The translations under genes were made by a program, and so were the position numbers. DNA of 58,598 nucleotides from Paludibacteraceae bacterium (GTDB lineage Bacteria > Bacteroidota > Bacteroidia > Bacteroidales > Paludibacteraceae). Below are positions 35,897-45,124 of the stretch, piece by piece; within the stretch, counting starts at the first letter, position 1; every line of letters begins with the position of its first letter. The stretch lies in NCBI GenBank assembly GCA_017546705.1, contig JAFYSB010000004.1, positions 1 through 58,598 on the forward strand, in the 5' to 3' direction. The notes beneath the pieces are model-generated. The model was not told where the DNA came from. It was given only the letters and a program-made list of their open reading frames with translations, and made no database searches.

Positions 35897-36760
35897 TTAC
35901 CACTCGTCACAGAAATAGATTCCTACACCTATACACCCGTTCAATTTCTGATTACTAGCTTCCCCAATAGGCAAGATGATCTTATTCTTATCTACCCCAT
36001 AGCAGTTAAACATAGCTTCTCCCCACACATTGATATATAGTTTGCCCAATTCAAACTCACGCTCCGCACGCAATTGTAAGTTATTAAATCCTACTGTACG
36101 ACCATTCGTCCACACATCCTCATAATCAGAATACATACCTTTCCATGGAGTAAAACCTACTTTTAAGCCAAGTACAATATCTAACGGCAAATAGATATCA
36201 TAACCTAGTTGAATATAGGTAGAATATGCACGTTTCGCATTACCACTGGCATTAGTAGCAATCCCTCCTTCTTCATCAAACACTGGATCATAACCTAGTA
36301 CCGTAGTGTACCAATCAATAGATAATGGGACTTTTTCTACCAAATCACCTAAGTGAAATCCTGCGTGCAACTCCATTGTACTAGCACTAAGATTTTGAGG
36401 ATTATCCAATCCCTTAAAATATTTATCCTCACCAAAATAATACAAATGCGTCAAATCCAATGCAACTCCATAGTTATCATAACCTATGGTGATATCCAAT
36501 TCTGGACTGAGCTCTTCAAAGCGCCATGAATCTGCACCTATATTTGCCCAACCGCAAAGATATAAACCATTCCATCCAAAAGTAACGGAAGGTTGAATAG
36601 ATAATCCACCTAAGTTATATCCGCGCCATAGGTAACCACTCACCACATCTGCGCCTACTTCTAGAGAGATCCCCTTGGTCCCATCATCAGCTTTCGCCTG
36701 ATACGAAAAAGCACCAACGCCTATCAGCGCTAGTGCTAAAACTAAGATTTTTTTATTCAT
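35897..36760 (-). CDS. Outer-membrane beta-barrel protein
   Basis: 287 residues from the ATG at 36760; an in-frame ATG at 36778 is rejected because the MNKKILVLALALIGVGAFS signal peptide starts at the later one. The mature part alternates short beta strands with aromatic ends (SLEVGADVVSGYLWRGYNL, SVTFGWNGLYLCGWANIG, GVALDLTHLYYFG), resembling TorF-like putative porins. The last strand ends GIYFCDEW, not in Phe. It lies between the 80-codon gene and apbE in one run. Confidence 0.82.
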   Translation of the reverse strand: MNKKILVLALALIGVGAFSYQAKADDGTKGISLEVGADVVSGYLWRGYNLGGLSIQPSVTFGWNGLYLCGWANIGADSWRFEELSPELDITIGYDNYGVALDLTHLYYFGEDKYFKGLDNPQNLSASTMELHAGFHLGDLVEKVPLSIDWYTTVLGYDPVFDEEGGIATNASGNAKRAYSTYIQLGYDIYLPLDIVLGLKVGFTPWKGMYSDYEDVWTNGRTVGFNNLQLRAEREFELGKLYINVWGEAMFNCYGVDKNKIILPIGEASNQKLNGCIGVGIYFCDEW

Positions 36761-36781
36761 TTCTATACAAAAGCGCACCTC

Positions 36782-37024
36782 TTACAGAGCATGTTTAACA
36801 GCCCAAGCAAGACGAAGAGCGACATCCAATATTTTTGTATCTTCCAATACTACAATACCTCCATCAGGACCTTGCTCAATATGATAACCAGCAGTTGCAG
36901 TTCCATTAAAGAATGCTCTTACATCATCAGCTGCAATACCTAACTCTTCAGCTATTACAGCTGAACTACCCTTTGGAAGGCTATCCTTCACTTCTCTCAA
37001 TTGGTTGAATGTTGTGCGAATCAT
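36782..37024 (-). CDS. Conserved-looking 80-residue protein of unknown function
   Basis: 80 residues, no signal peptide. The segment LPKGSSAVIAEELGIAADDVRAFFNG has the spacing of a helix-turn-helix, followed by a short beta-like hairpin GYHIEQGPDGGIVVLED and a C-terminal helix. It has its own promoter and is first in a run with the outer-membrane protein and apbE. It might be a small DNA-binding regulator of this run, but no target is known. Confidence 0.75.
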   Translation of the reverse strand: MIRTTFNQLREVKDSLPKGSSAVIAEELGIAADDVRAFFNGTATAGYHIEQGPDGGIVVLEDTKILDVALRLAWAVKHAL

Positions 37025-37092
37025 AGTAACTAATTTTTAGATAGTTAATAATATTTAATTGAAATTTGTTTTCTTTATTTGTATTTCGAGCG

Positions 37093-37124
37093 CAAAGGTA
37101 ACACTTTTTTTTTATATATGCAAG
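37093..37124 (-). promoter_or_regulatory. Promoter of the 80-residue protein/OMP/apbE unit
   Basis: TACCTTTG at 37100-37093 and CTTG at 37124-37121 on the minus strand, spacer 20 nt. Confidence 0.78.
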
Positions 37125-37171
37125 AAAAATATACTTTTTTTTGAATATATTTCATTTACCCTCACCCTAAT

Positions 37172-38074
37172 TTAATTCAAGTCGTAACCGTAATGACGCA
37201 AGCGGGTTTGCGATGATCGCCAGTCTTTGTCCACTTTCACAAAGAGTTGCAAGAACACGGGTTTGCCGAAGAAGGCCTCAATCTCTTTTCTCGCTTGCGT
37301 ACCCACGCGCTTCAGCGCTTTGCCGCCCTTGCCGATAATGATTCCCTTTTGGCTATCACGCTCTACATAGATGACTGCACCAATGCGAATAATTCCTTCT
37401 GGGTGTTGCTCATCGGGTTCCTCATCGAGGAAAGACTCCACCTCTACCTCTACGCTATAAGGAATCTCCTTGTCGTAGTTCAAGAGAATCTTCTCGCGAA
37501 TCATCTCATCTACAAAGAAACGCGACGACTTGTCGGTCAATTGGTCTTTGGGGAAGAATGGTGGACACTCTGGCAATGCCTCACGGATAGCAGTAAAGAG
37601 TTGGTCTGTGCCAAACTTCTGCTGCGCAGAGATAGGGAAGACGGTTGCCTCTGGCAAAACGCGATGCCAATACTCCACCAATTGCTCCAAAGTTTCTTGG
37701 GTAGTAAGGTCTATCTTATTGATAATCAAGAACACTTTGGCTTTGATACGTTTTACTTTTTCAAGAAAATCGGCATTCTTGTCGGGATTATCTTGTACAT
37801 CGGTCACATAGAGCAATACATCCGCATCCACAAGAGCCGAGCGTGAGAACTCGAGCATTTGCTCTTGCAATTTGTAGTTGGGTTGCAGCACACCTGGAGT
37901 GTCGGAATACACCATTTGAAAGTCATCGCCATTGACGATACCCATGATACGATGGCGAGTGGTTTGCGCCTTCGATGTAATAATCGAAAGGCGCTCACCC
38001 ACCAATACATTCATCAATGTGGACTTACCCACATTGGGATTACCTACTATATTTACAAAACCTGATTTATGCAT
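37172..38074 (-). CDS. era: GTPase Era
   Basis: Ribosome-associated GTPase needed for 16S rRNA maturation. 300 residues from the ATG at 38074; the upstream ATG at 38116 lies over the promoter. G1 is GNPNVGKST, G3 is DTPGV, G4 is NKID, followed by SAQQKFG. The C-terminal KH domain carries RIGAVIYVERDSQKGIIIGKGGKALKRVGTQAR. Monocistronic: its own promoter lies upstream and no co-directed gene follows closely. Confidence 0.97.
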   Translation of the reverse strand: MHKSGFVNIVGNPNVGKSTLMNVLVGERLSIITSKAQTTRHRIMGIVNGDDFQMVYSDTPGVLQPNYKLQEQMLEFSRSALVDADVLLYVTDVQDNPDKNADFLEKVKRIKAKVFLIINKIDLTTQETLEQLVEYWHRVLPEATVFPISAQQKFGTDQLFTAIREALPECPPFFPKDQLTDKSSRFFVDEMIREKILLNYDKEIPYSVEVEVESFLDEEPDEQHPEGIIRIGAVIYVERDSQKGIIIGKGGKALKRVGTQARKEIEAFFGKPVFLQLFVKVDKDWRSSQTRLRHYGYDLN

Positions 38075-38105
38075 AATTCTTTTGACTTCATTACAAATAT
38101 CGCTA

Positions 38106-38137
38106 CAAAGGTACAAAAAAAAATGTATATGTGCAAG
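38106..38137 (-). promoter_or_regulatory. Promoter of era
   Basis: TACCTTTG at 38113-38106 and CTTG at 38137-38134 on the minus strand, with a 20-nt spacer. Confidence 0.8.
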
Positions 38138-38192
38138 AAAAGTTTATTTTTATTGCCATAGGCTACATTTTTTTGCAGTAGCTTCGGGGGAT

Positions 38193-38206
38193 TTGCACTA
38201 GTGCAA
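38193..38206. promoter_or_regulatory. 14-bp perfect palindrome upstream of era
   Basis: TTGCACTAGTGCAA, 56 nt upstream of the -33 element of the era promoter. It could be an operator for a dimeric regulator, but nothing else supports this. The surrounding 38140-38315 holds no gene; a promoter-like GGTACTAC segment at 38219-38226 is degenerate. Confidence 0.35.
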
Positions 38207-38315
38207 GGCAGCGTTCGAAGGTACTACTTTTTCTTCACATAGACAAATCGTGCATCACTCATCCCCCATACTTTATAGTTCTAATAGCCTTTCGCATAGC
38301 TTTTAAATTGCTTTC

Positions 38316-38390
38316 AAGTTGCCTGCGGGCTACGTGACCACTTCGCGACCACTGTAGCACATCTATGGGCTAGTTGTGTCTTATCTGTGG
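38316..38390 (+). repeat. 75-bp dispersed repeat, copy 2
   Basis: Same orientation as 9997-10071; shares CGCGACCACTGTAGCACATCT and the CTATCTGTGG-like end (here TTATCTGTGG). Confidence 0.75.
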
Positions 38391-38486
38391 CTTTTCTGGT
38401 TTCACTTTTCAGTTTCCCGTTTTCCGAAGACCACCGACCCCTTGCCGAAGGGATAAAAACAGCGCAAGAAGAAAGAGAGAAGAAAA

Positions 38487-38514
38487 CAAGTGCGGACATT
38501 CCTGCCCGCACTTG
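38487..38514 (-). terminator. Terminator after the C10 protease gene
   Basis: Minus-strand hairpin CAAGTGCGG...CCGCACTTG with 9-bp arms, followed by TTTTCTTC. It lies 35 nt after the C10 protease stop. Confidence 0.8.
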
Positions 38515-38549
38515 AGAATATCAACTTTTAACTGTCAATTGTTAAGTGC

Positions 38550-41285
38550 TCACAACTCCTGCCCCATTACGTTATAGGTCTTGCCATCGTGAAGAATGAA
38601 CAATTGACCATTTCGTAGCACCTTTTCTGTAGCATTTGTTTCATTTGAAACATTTTCCACATCAGTAGGAGAAGTTACGTTAATTATTAATGTTACTTCT
38701 TCTGCTAGATATTGTTGAGTTTCATCCATTGGACGCACACAAAAAGTGTATTTTCCCATTTCTGGTGCTGTGAATGTTAGTTGTTTCTCTGATGTTTGTG
38801 TTTTCGCTATCTGCTTATTTTTTGCATTGAGCAAACGTACTTCTACCTTAGGAGCATTGGTGGTCCATCCTACCGTTACTTTCATGCCATCAATATTCAA
38901 CAATGACAATTCGGTTATCACAAAGTCGTTTACATTAGGTTTTTCGCTAAACTCAAAGATATATCCTTTAATTTCTGGTGTCGTTCCATCGTAGTTTTGC
39001 AATGGTCCAAATACTACTACCTGATTGCCCATAGCGATCTCTTCTCCTGTAACAAAGTCTGTATTGTTGAGCCAACGAGTATTGTAGCAATAGAGTTGAT
39101 TATTAGCAGTACCATCGTTGGAAATGTCAAAGCGAGCCGACTTATATTGCACAATCTGCTCTGGTGTATTACGCATATTAGAGATTACACCGCGCACAAA
39201 ATAAGGTATTTTAGTTTCTTCGGTGCTGGTGAATGCTTGTGCAATACTCAATGCTTGAGATGCACTAAGCCACGCTGCAAGTTCATAGGTCACATTACTA
39301 TCATAATAGTATGCGGCACTACCATCCAACATATACCAAGTAGGGATAATGACATGTGTATCTTGATATATCTCTCCGTTAATATTCATGTAGTATGCTA
39401 TCTGCACTGCACCGCCTTCTCTTTCACTAATCGTCAAATGCAGTTGTTTAGGAGAGTATGTTTTGCATGCTTGCGAAATCCCCACAGCATATACAGCCGT
39501 ACTGATGTTACCTGCTTCTCCAGTAGTTTTGGTATCTAACACATATGTTCCGACAATGGAAGTTGTACTATTGCTTTGTATGATTACTTGAATACCAACA
39601 TCCGTGTTGGATGGATCAGCCGCTAAGAATCCTTCAGAATAGAGAGTTAATTGCCATAACTTAGTACCCTTCATATAGAGAATTTGTGCTTGACTAATAG
39701 ACTTCAATTCTACTGGCTCTTGTGGAACAAACGTGATGGATGACTCACTAATAGTCATAGGGATACGTACTATCCCTTTGTCTTTTACCAAGATCGGATG
39801 AATTGTGTTGGTTGCATCTTTATACACCACCTCCAATTCGTATTCGCCTACGGACAGGTCAGAAGGAATAGCATGAGATAGAGGGATGGGCATAGTATAG
39901 AAATATCCTGATGCTAGTTCAAAATCATCCACTTCGACTTCACTTACAAGGTTCTGATTTCTATCATAGATGTGATACATCAGGATGCCAGCAGCATCTG
40001 TGATGCCTCTACTCATAAAACCCGACAATGCTAAACTTAGTTTGTCATTTCTACCTATTTCATCATTGGATGTGCGCTCGATGGCACTTACAGTTACAAG
40101 TGGCGTACCAACTCCACCTTGATTAGGTTGAATACCCGTATATGTTATTACGCGTTGAGTAAATGCCAAGTTACTGCCACTGCCGCCAGTACCTTGTACT
40201 TCTGGAGCCAATGCCGAGTATGCGAAGTAGCCATTAGAGATGCCATCCCAGCCCCAGTTGATATGTAAGAATCCATCGGATTGCATACCATCGCATACGA
40301 AAGCATGCCCCTCGCTATTGATAGTAGTTCCTTCCATAAACACAGGACGCCCTGCTTCCAAATCTATAGCAATTGCTCGCAAAACATCAATTTCTTGTAC
40401 ATATCCCTTGGGTAAAACAGTAATATCCGCATCATAACCAAAATACGTATACAACGCTTTCATGGCATTAGCACCTATTGCTCCACTGAAGTTGGGTGTA
40501 TAATCCATATCCATAGCAATACCAGCATGCAACATCAGCGTTGCTACTGCTGTAGCTTGCTCTTCGGAATATGAACCTGAATAATCTGGTAGCATATTGA
40601 CCCAATCATATGTTGTTGCAGCAAAATCTGCACTCAAGGATACTTTGTGAGAATTGGTCTTGTAGGAGTGGCTACCAGTACCTTGTGCGGGATATTGATG
40701 CTTGTACATAATCTGCGCAATGGCAGTCGCAGCACAACCTGTAGGGGTTTTGTAGCCGCTCACAGTAGGGCATAGATTGTTGAATGGCGTAGTTTGTCCC
40801 CATATAACACCATCCAATAGAGGTTCTACTGTAGGATAATGCGCTGGATCAAGATACATGGGTATCGATAGTGATGTAAAACCATTTGGCAGTAGTGATT
40901 GATTGCTGACACTTGCCAACTCTTCAGCATACATGTGCAACCAAAAAGCCATATTAGCAGGAATATTATCCGCATCAAATTTTCCGTTATCCGCATAACC
41001 TAAAATAGTGCGTGCCTCATCTTCTGCCGATACGAGTACAAATCCATTATTCTCTGTTGCATTGAAAATATAGAATGCTGGAGTAGTATCGTCTAATTGA
41101 TATTGAGTATATGCCAATTCCACTGGACGTTGCATCGCTGTACGTTGTGCGTGCGATGCAATAATTATACTACGTTCTGCAATAAAATCGTTAGCTACTT
41201 GCGCTGCTTCTTGCAAAGTGCGCGCCTGAATCATGGTGATGCTATTCAATAGCAATACCAATAAGAATGTGGAAATCTTTTTCAT
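38550..41285 (-). CDS. Secreted C10-family cysteine protease (streptopain-like)
   Basis: 911 residues. Signal peptide about 1-21, an inhibitory SpeB-type propeptide (about 22-150), then the C10 catalytic domain with the nucleophile C184 in PTGCAATAIAQIMY, the histidine H327 in GHAFVCDGM and WGWDG (345-349). The rest is beta-sandwich modules and a C-terminal tail NGQLFILHDGKTYNVMGQEL, a form often seen at the end of Bacteroidales secreted proteins. It has its own promoter about 56 nt upstream, and structured RNA C lies beyond that. Probably an extracellular protease. Confidence 0.93.
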   Translation of the reverse strand: MKKISTFLLVLLLNSITMIQARTLQEAAQVANDFIAERSIIIASHAQRTAMQRPVELAYTQYQLDDTTPAFYIFNATENNGFVLVSAEDEARTILGYADNGKFDADNIPANMAFWLHMYAEELASVSNQSLLPNGFTSLSIPMYLDPAHYPTVEPLLDGVIWGQTTPFNNLCPTVSGYKTPTGCAATAIAQIMYKHQYPAQGTGSHSYKTNSHKVSLSADFAATTYDWVNMLPDYSGSYSEEQATAVATLMLHAGIAMDMDYTPNFSGAIGANAMKALYTYFGYDADITVLPKGYVQEIDVLRAIAIDLEAGRPVFMEGTTINSEGHAFVCDGMQSDGFLHINWGWDGISNGYFAYSALAPEVQGTGGSGSNLAFTQRVITYTGIQPNQGGVGTPLVTVSAIERTSNDEIGRNDKLSLALSGFMSRGITDAAGILMYHIYDRNQNLVSEVEVDDFELASGYFYTMPIPLSHAIPSDLSVGEYELEVVYKDATNTIHPILVKDKGIVRIPMTISESSITFVPQEPVELKSISQAQILYMKGTKLWQLTLYSEGFLAADPSNTDVGIQVIIQSNSTTSIVGTYVLDTKTTGEAGNISTAVYAVGISQACKTYSPKQLHLTISEREGGAVQIAYYMNINGEIYQDTHVIIPTWYMLDGSAAYYYDSNVTYELAAWLSASQALSIAQAFTSTEETKIPYFVRGVISNMRNTPEQIVQYKSARFDISNDGTANNQLYCYNTRWLNNTDFVTGEEIAMGNQVVVFGPLQNYDGTTPEIKGYIFEFSEKPNVNDFVITELSLLNIDGMKVTVGWTTNAPKVEVRLLNAKNKQIAKTQTSEKQLTFTAPEMGKYTFCVRPMDETQQYLAEEVTLIINVTSPTDVENVSNETNATEKVLRNGQLFILHDGKTYNVMGQEL

Positions 41286-41340
41286 AGCGAAAAATGATAA
41301 AATTGTGAATAGTTGAATTGATTAACAGATAATACCACCG

Positions 41341-41372
41341 CAAAGGTAGCGAAAATCTCCGAATTATGCAAA
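41341..41372 (-). promoter_or_regulatory. Promoter of the C10 protease gene
   Basis: TACCTTTG at 41348-41341 and TTTG at 41372-41369 on the minus strand, spacer 20 nt. Confidence 0.8.
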
Positions 41373-41441
41373 TAGTTGTTATATATTTCTCTCATATTGA
41401 CAGATTTTAGTTGTTAATATGTGCGATGGAATGCCTTTTTT

Positions 41442-41756
41442 AATACAAAAGCGCAGACTTCCGTTGGTTATTTACCAATAGAGGTCTTAGCATTACCTAC
41501 ACAGTCAAATAAAACAACAGGAAACCTACGCTGGTATGAAAACACACCACACCCGAATAAGATGTAGCATGGATACAATCATACCCATAGGCATCTATCG
41601 CTACTTTGATCTGACTGTGTTTTTGAAAGTTGCTAAGTTTCTATTGGTCAAAACAAAGCGTCAATAAACGCTATTTAAATATGTCCGAAACCTACCCCAA
41701 GAAAGAACCATTGCGAAACGCTTTTCGCAGGACATACTCCCTCCAGCGTAGGAATC
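41442..41756 (-). ncRNA. Structured RNA, copy C
   Basis: The most diverged copy. It keeps GACATATT, the GCG-UUUAUU-CGC hairpin, the long-range stem as ACCAAUAGA/UCUAUUGGU and CUUAGCA/UGCUAAG, a second stem ACACAGUCA/UGACUGUGU and the invariant CGAUAGAUGCC followed by a GGGUAU/GUAUCC hairpin. The variable arm is shorter. It sits upstream of a C10 protease gene that has a separate promoter, so it is probably a free RNA. The 3' end is uncertain: GCGCTTTTGTATT is taken as the limit. Confidence 0.75.
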
Positions 41757-41761
41757 GGTTG

Positions 41762-41793
41762 CAAAGGTACAACAAAATTTGCGGATGTGCAAA
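41762..41793 (-). promoter_or_regulatory. Promoter of structured RNA C
   Basis: TACCTTTG at 41769-41762 and TTTG at 41793-41790 on the minus strand, 20-nt spacer; it shares AATTTTGTTGTACC with the copy A promoter. Confidence 0.82.
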
Positions 41794-41867
41794 TTTTGAG
41801 TAGAAAAATTTTTAGAAGTTTTAAAAGTTTTAAGGGTGATAGGATGGTTTTTGTTGAGAAATAGATA

Positions 41868-42003
41868 AGTCAACTGTTTCAGGAAATGAGTCAACCTTTT
41901 TAGGAAAGGGGATAACTTTTTTAGTTCAATCTTAAGAAAACGCACTTTTAGTCACGGGGAGTTCTGTCGTTGTTCTCTCGGAGTTCTCTCGGTTGTCTCT
42001 CGG
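41868..42003. repeat. Two short tandem arrays in the spacer before the M16 gene's end
   Basis: A 21-bp unit starting AGTCAAC is present about 2.7 times at 41868-41930. An 11-bp unit (T/A)GTTCTCTCGG is present three times at 41971-42003. No credible gene lies in 41794-42077. Confidence 0.6.
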
Positions 42004-42077
42004 TGAAATGAGGCAAGGTATAAGAGAGGGGAAAGAAATGGCAATCTTAACAAACAGCCTTTTTTGTATGTTACAAA

Positions 42078-42116
42078 CAAAACGCCATCTATGTTTATAG
42101 CATAAATGGCGTTTTG
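42078..42116 (-). terminator. Terminator after the M16 peptidase gene
   Basis: 11-bp arms CAAAACGCCAT/ATGGCGTTTTG with a further imperfect inner stem; T-rich on the minus-strand exit (GTTTTGTTTG). It lies 23 nt after the stop codon. Confidence 0.85.
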
Positions 42117-42138
42117 GTAAAGTTCTATTTTATGGCGA

Positions 42139-45036
42139 TTAATAACTAAACAAACGTGACTTATTAAGTTTGGTTATCTTGCCATGTTTGGCTTGGATTT
42201 GCTTTTGGTTGATGAGTTTTGGATCACCCATAATCAAGATGGTGATAGGTTTGCCTTGAATGCGCGATTGGTAGAACGAAAGCACATTATCGAATGTCAA
42301 ACGCTGAATATCACGTACTTGCAACATCGCAGGATCCACCTTATAACCCATCAGCATGTTCGCTGTTAAGCGTTGGCTCTTGTTGCGGAAAGTTGGTTTG
42401 TTAGACAATACCGACTGACGCAATACGGTGCGGATATTCTCCATCGTTTCAGGATATTGTGGCATAGAATCCAATAAACTCATATAGACATCTATCGCAT
42501 CAGCTACCTTGTCAGACTGTGTACCTACATAACCCACGAACTTGGTCATCTGTCCTTGTTTTGGTGGACGAGAGAAATAGCCATAGGCGTTGTATGCCAT
42601 AGAGCGTTTTTCGCGGATTTCGTTCATCACAAGACCCGAGAAACCGCCACCAAAATACTCGTTGAATGCCATATAGTTGACCGCATCCTTTACATTGTAT
42701 GGCTCGCCATCAATGAGGAAATATACCTTGGCTTGTTGCATCTCTGCATCAGGCAAGAAGTAAATCTTATTCTCTGTGATTGGCACCATCGGACGCTCTA
42801 CTGGCGACATGGTTGGGCGCACATTGTTATTGAGCGAGAGCTTGTTGTAAAGGATATTCTTCACATCCAAAGCAGGCAGTGCACCTGCATAGTGAATCTC
42901 CAACTCATAGTTTTGCACTTGGTGCAATACGCCTTCCAATTGCGCAGCAGTCATTTGCAATACATCCTCCATCAGCGTTGGGCGCTTGATATATGGTGAG
43001 TTCTCGCCATAGCGCACATAGTCAAAGGCGGCATCCGCTACGATATCGGTATTGCGTTGCTCCACTTGACGAGCAGAGTACTCTTGTCCCTTGATATTGT
43101 TGATAAGCATGTCATTCTCTGAATCAAAATTAGGGAACATCATGTGCAGATTGACCATCTCCACAATCTTCTCCAGATTCTCCTCATTGCCCTCAATGTC
43201 CACATAGAAATAGTCCTCAGACACCGCATAGCTGCACTTACCGCCCAACTTCGCCAAATTAGCGCGGAACTCAGCAGGCTTGATGCCTGGCGCACCCTTG
43301 ATACCTGCCATATTCATCAGCGAAGCAGCGTACTCTAGGAATGGCAACTCGTAGGTTCCCACGCCATATTTCAAACGAAGAGAGAAGATATGGTTCTTGG
43401 TATTTGGTGTGCAATATACGCTCACGCCCTCATAGAAGAGGTCTTGATCAATATCCGAGAAATCGATGAAGGTAGGGGTGAGTTTGCCCGCAGGAATCGA
43501 CTCCAAGTATTGGCAATAAGCCGATTCGCTCTTAGGAGACTCCAGCGATTTGATCTTTGGTTTAGGCAACTTATCCTTCTTAGGTGTACCCTCTTCAATC
43601 TCAAAGACTTTCTTAGGCGCACCCAAGTATTGTTTAGCTACGCGCTTGATGTCATCCATCGTGATTGCAGCCACGCGCTCCTTCTGCTGCAACAGCTCCT
43701 CAATTGACTGTTGATAGGTAAACGCATTCTGCAAGAGTTGTACCTTCATCTCTGGATACTCCATCGTGCGGTCAAACTCTTGGTAGAAGTTCTGGCGTAC
43801 TGCCTCCACCAACTCCTCAGAGATATTGCCGCTCACCAATTGTTGGATAACCTCATTAACCAGTTGCTCGGTTTCTTTGAGCGAAGTATAAGTCTGTGTC
43901 TCGGCATCCATGTATGGCACTGCGATCACCAAGAAGCGACCTTGGTCACGGCGTACATCATTGGCTGCGCCTGCGTACATGAGTTTATTGTCCAAAGTGA
44001 GCTCGTCCAACAAACCAATCTGCATGGAGTTGGAGAGAATCTCGCCCAAGAAATCCAGCAGCAACTCATCCTTATCGCCTACTGGTACACCATTGTATGC
44101 GATATACAACTCTGGCATATAGCCGAGCTTCGCACTGTAGCGCTCGTCTTGCGCGAATGCGGTAGTAGGATACTTTGTGCGCTCTGGCAATGGACGTGCT
44201 TGCAGCTTGCCGAAGGTCTTCTCAATCAATGGTTTGGTTGCTTCAATATCGAAGTCGCCCACCAAGATAAGCGCCATATTATTAGGCACATACCATGTGT
44301 TATAGAAGTCGATGAGCTTGCGGAGTTTAGGGTTCTTCAGATCCTCAGCATAACCAATGATATCGCGTGCGTAGGCATGTCCCTCATAGAGTTTGCCGAA
44401 GATGAAATTGCGTGAGTGGGTAGAGTTGTCGTCAAGGTACATATTATACTCCTCAAACACATTCTCCAACTCGGCTTGGAAACTGCGGAACACAGGATTG
44501 GTCAAGCGGTCGGCATACAACGTGAGCCAACGCTCCATCTGGTAAGCAGGGAAGGAGTTCATGTAGCAAGTCACATCGTATGCGGTGAAAGCATTCAGCC
44601 CTTCGCCACCGATACCCTGAATCAGGTTGGAGAACTCGTCAGGGGCAGCGTATTTGGCAGCATCGAGCGACACTTCGTTGATGCGCAATTGCACTGCCTC
44701 ACGTGCTTTTGCATCGGTAGTGAGTGCGAGGGTGTCGTATAGGGCAATGATTTGCTCATAGAGAGGTTGCTCTTTTTCCCAATCCAGTGCGCCGATACGG
44801 TCTGTCCCCTTGAAGAGCATATGCTCCAGGTAGTGCGCCAAACCCGTCGCATCTGCTGGCTCATCTATCGCACCCGCACGGGTAACTGTCCAGCCCTGTA
44901 CATCAGGTTGATCGTGGTCTTCCCACAAATACACGGTCAAACCATTGTCCAATTGATATTGAACGAAATCATCATTTTGTGCCCATGCCGCAATGACACA
45001 AAAGAGGCTAATCAACGAAATAATTACTCGTTTCAT
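42139..45036 (-). CDS. Secreted M16-family zinc peptidase (two-module insulinase type)
   Basis: 965 residues. Signal peptide about 1-20 (AAWAQ). The first module has HYLEH (H68, E71, H72), the inverted zinc motif, near the N-terminus; the second module (about 520-930) lacks it, as in full-length M16B/PqqL-type proteins where one half is inactive. Other marks are the LENVFEEYNMYLDDN segment and a late GGGFSGLVMNEIREKRSMAYNAYGYF. Periplasmic or outer-membrane location is expected. It lies downstream of the amylase gene but behind a terminator. No promoter consensus could be placed between them. Confidence 0.94.
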   Translation of the reverse strand: MKRVIISLISLFCVIAAWAQNDDFVQYQLDNGLTVYLWEDHDQPDVQGWTVTRAGAIDEPADATGLAHYLEHMLFKGTDRIGALDWEKEQPLYEQIIALYDTLALTTDAKAREAVQLRINEVSLDAAKYAAPDEFSNLIQGIGGEGLNAFTAYDVTCYMNSFPAYQMERWLTLYADRLTNPVFRSFQAELENVFEEYNMYLDDNSTHSRNFIFGKLYEGHAYARDIIGYAEDLKNPKLRKLIDFYNTWYVPNNMALILVGDFDIEATKPLIEKTFGKLQARPLPERTKYPTTAFAQDERYSAKLGYMPELYIAYNGVPVGDKDELLLDFLGEILSNSMQIGLLDELTLDNKLMYAGAANDVRRDQGRFLVIAVPYMDAETQTYTSLKETEQLVNEVIQQLVSGNISEELVEAVRQNFYQEFDRTMEYPEMKVQLLQNAFTYQQSIEELLQQKERVAAITMDDIKRVAKQYLGAPKKVFEIEEGTPKKDKLPKPKIKSLESPKSESAYCQYLESIPAGKLTPTFIDFSDIDQDLFYEGVSVYCTPNTKNHIFSLRLKYGVGTYELPFLEYAASLMNMAGIKGAPGIKPAEFRANLAKLGGKCSYAVSEDYFYVDIEGNEENLEKIVEMVNLHMMFPNFDSENDMLINNIKGQEYSARQVEQRNTDIVADAAFDYVRYGENSPYIKRPTLMEDVLQMTAAQLEGVLHQVQNYELEIHYAGALPALDVKNILYNKLSLNNNVRPTMSPVERPMVPITENKIYFLPDAEMQQAKVYFLIDGEPYNVKDAVNYMAFNEYFGGGFSGLVMNEIREKRSMAYNAYGYFSRPPKQGQMTKFVGYVGTQSDKVADAIDVYMSLLDSMPQYPETMENIRTVLRQSVLSNKPTFRNKSQRLTANMLMGYKVDPAMLQVRDIQRLTFDNVLSFYQSRIQGKPITILIMGDPKLINQKQIQAKHGKITKLNKSRLFSY

Positions 45037-45076
45037 ATGTGTAATGTTTATTCGAAAAGTTTCCCAACAACAAATG

Positions 45077-45108
45077 CAAAAACTGCGTCAAACTTGACGC
45101 AGTTTTTT
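45077..45108 (-). terminator. Terminator after the amylase gene
   Basis: Nearly perfect hairpin AAAAACTGCGTCAA/TTGACGCAGTTTTT; T-rich on both exits, so it may act in both directions. Confidence 0.9.
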
Positions 45109-45124
45109 ATTTCTTATCAATGGC

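Noticed and set aside
43711..44415. 234-codon plus-strand ORF antisense to the M16 gene
   Set aside because: It lies wholly opposite a clear M16 peptidase gene, and its composition is that of a shadow frame.
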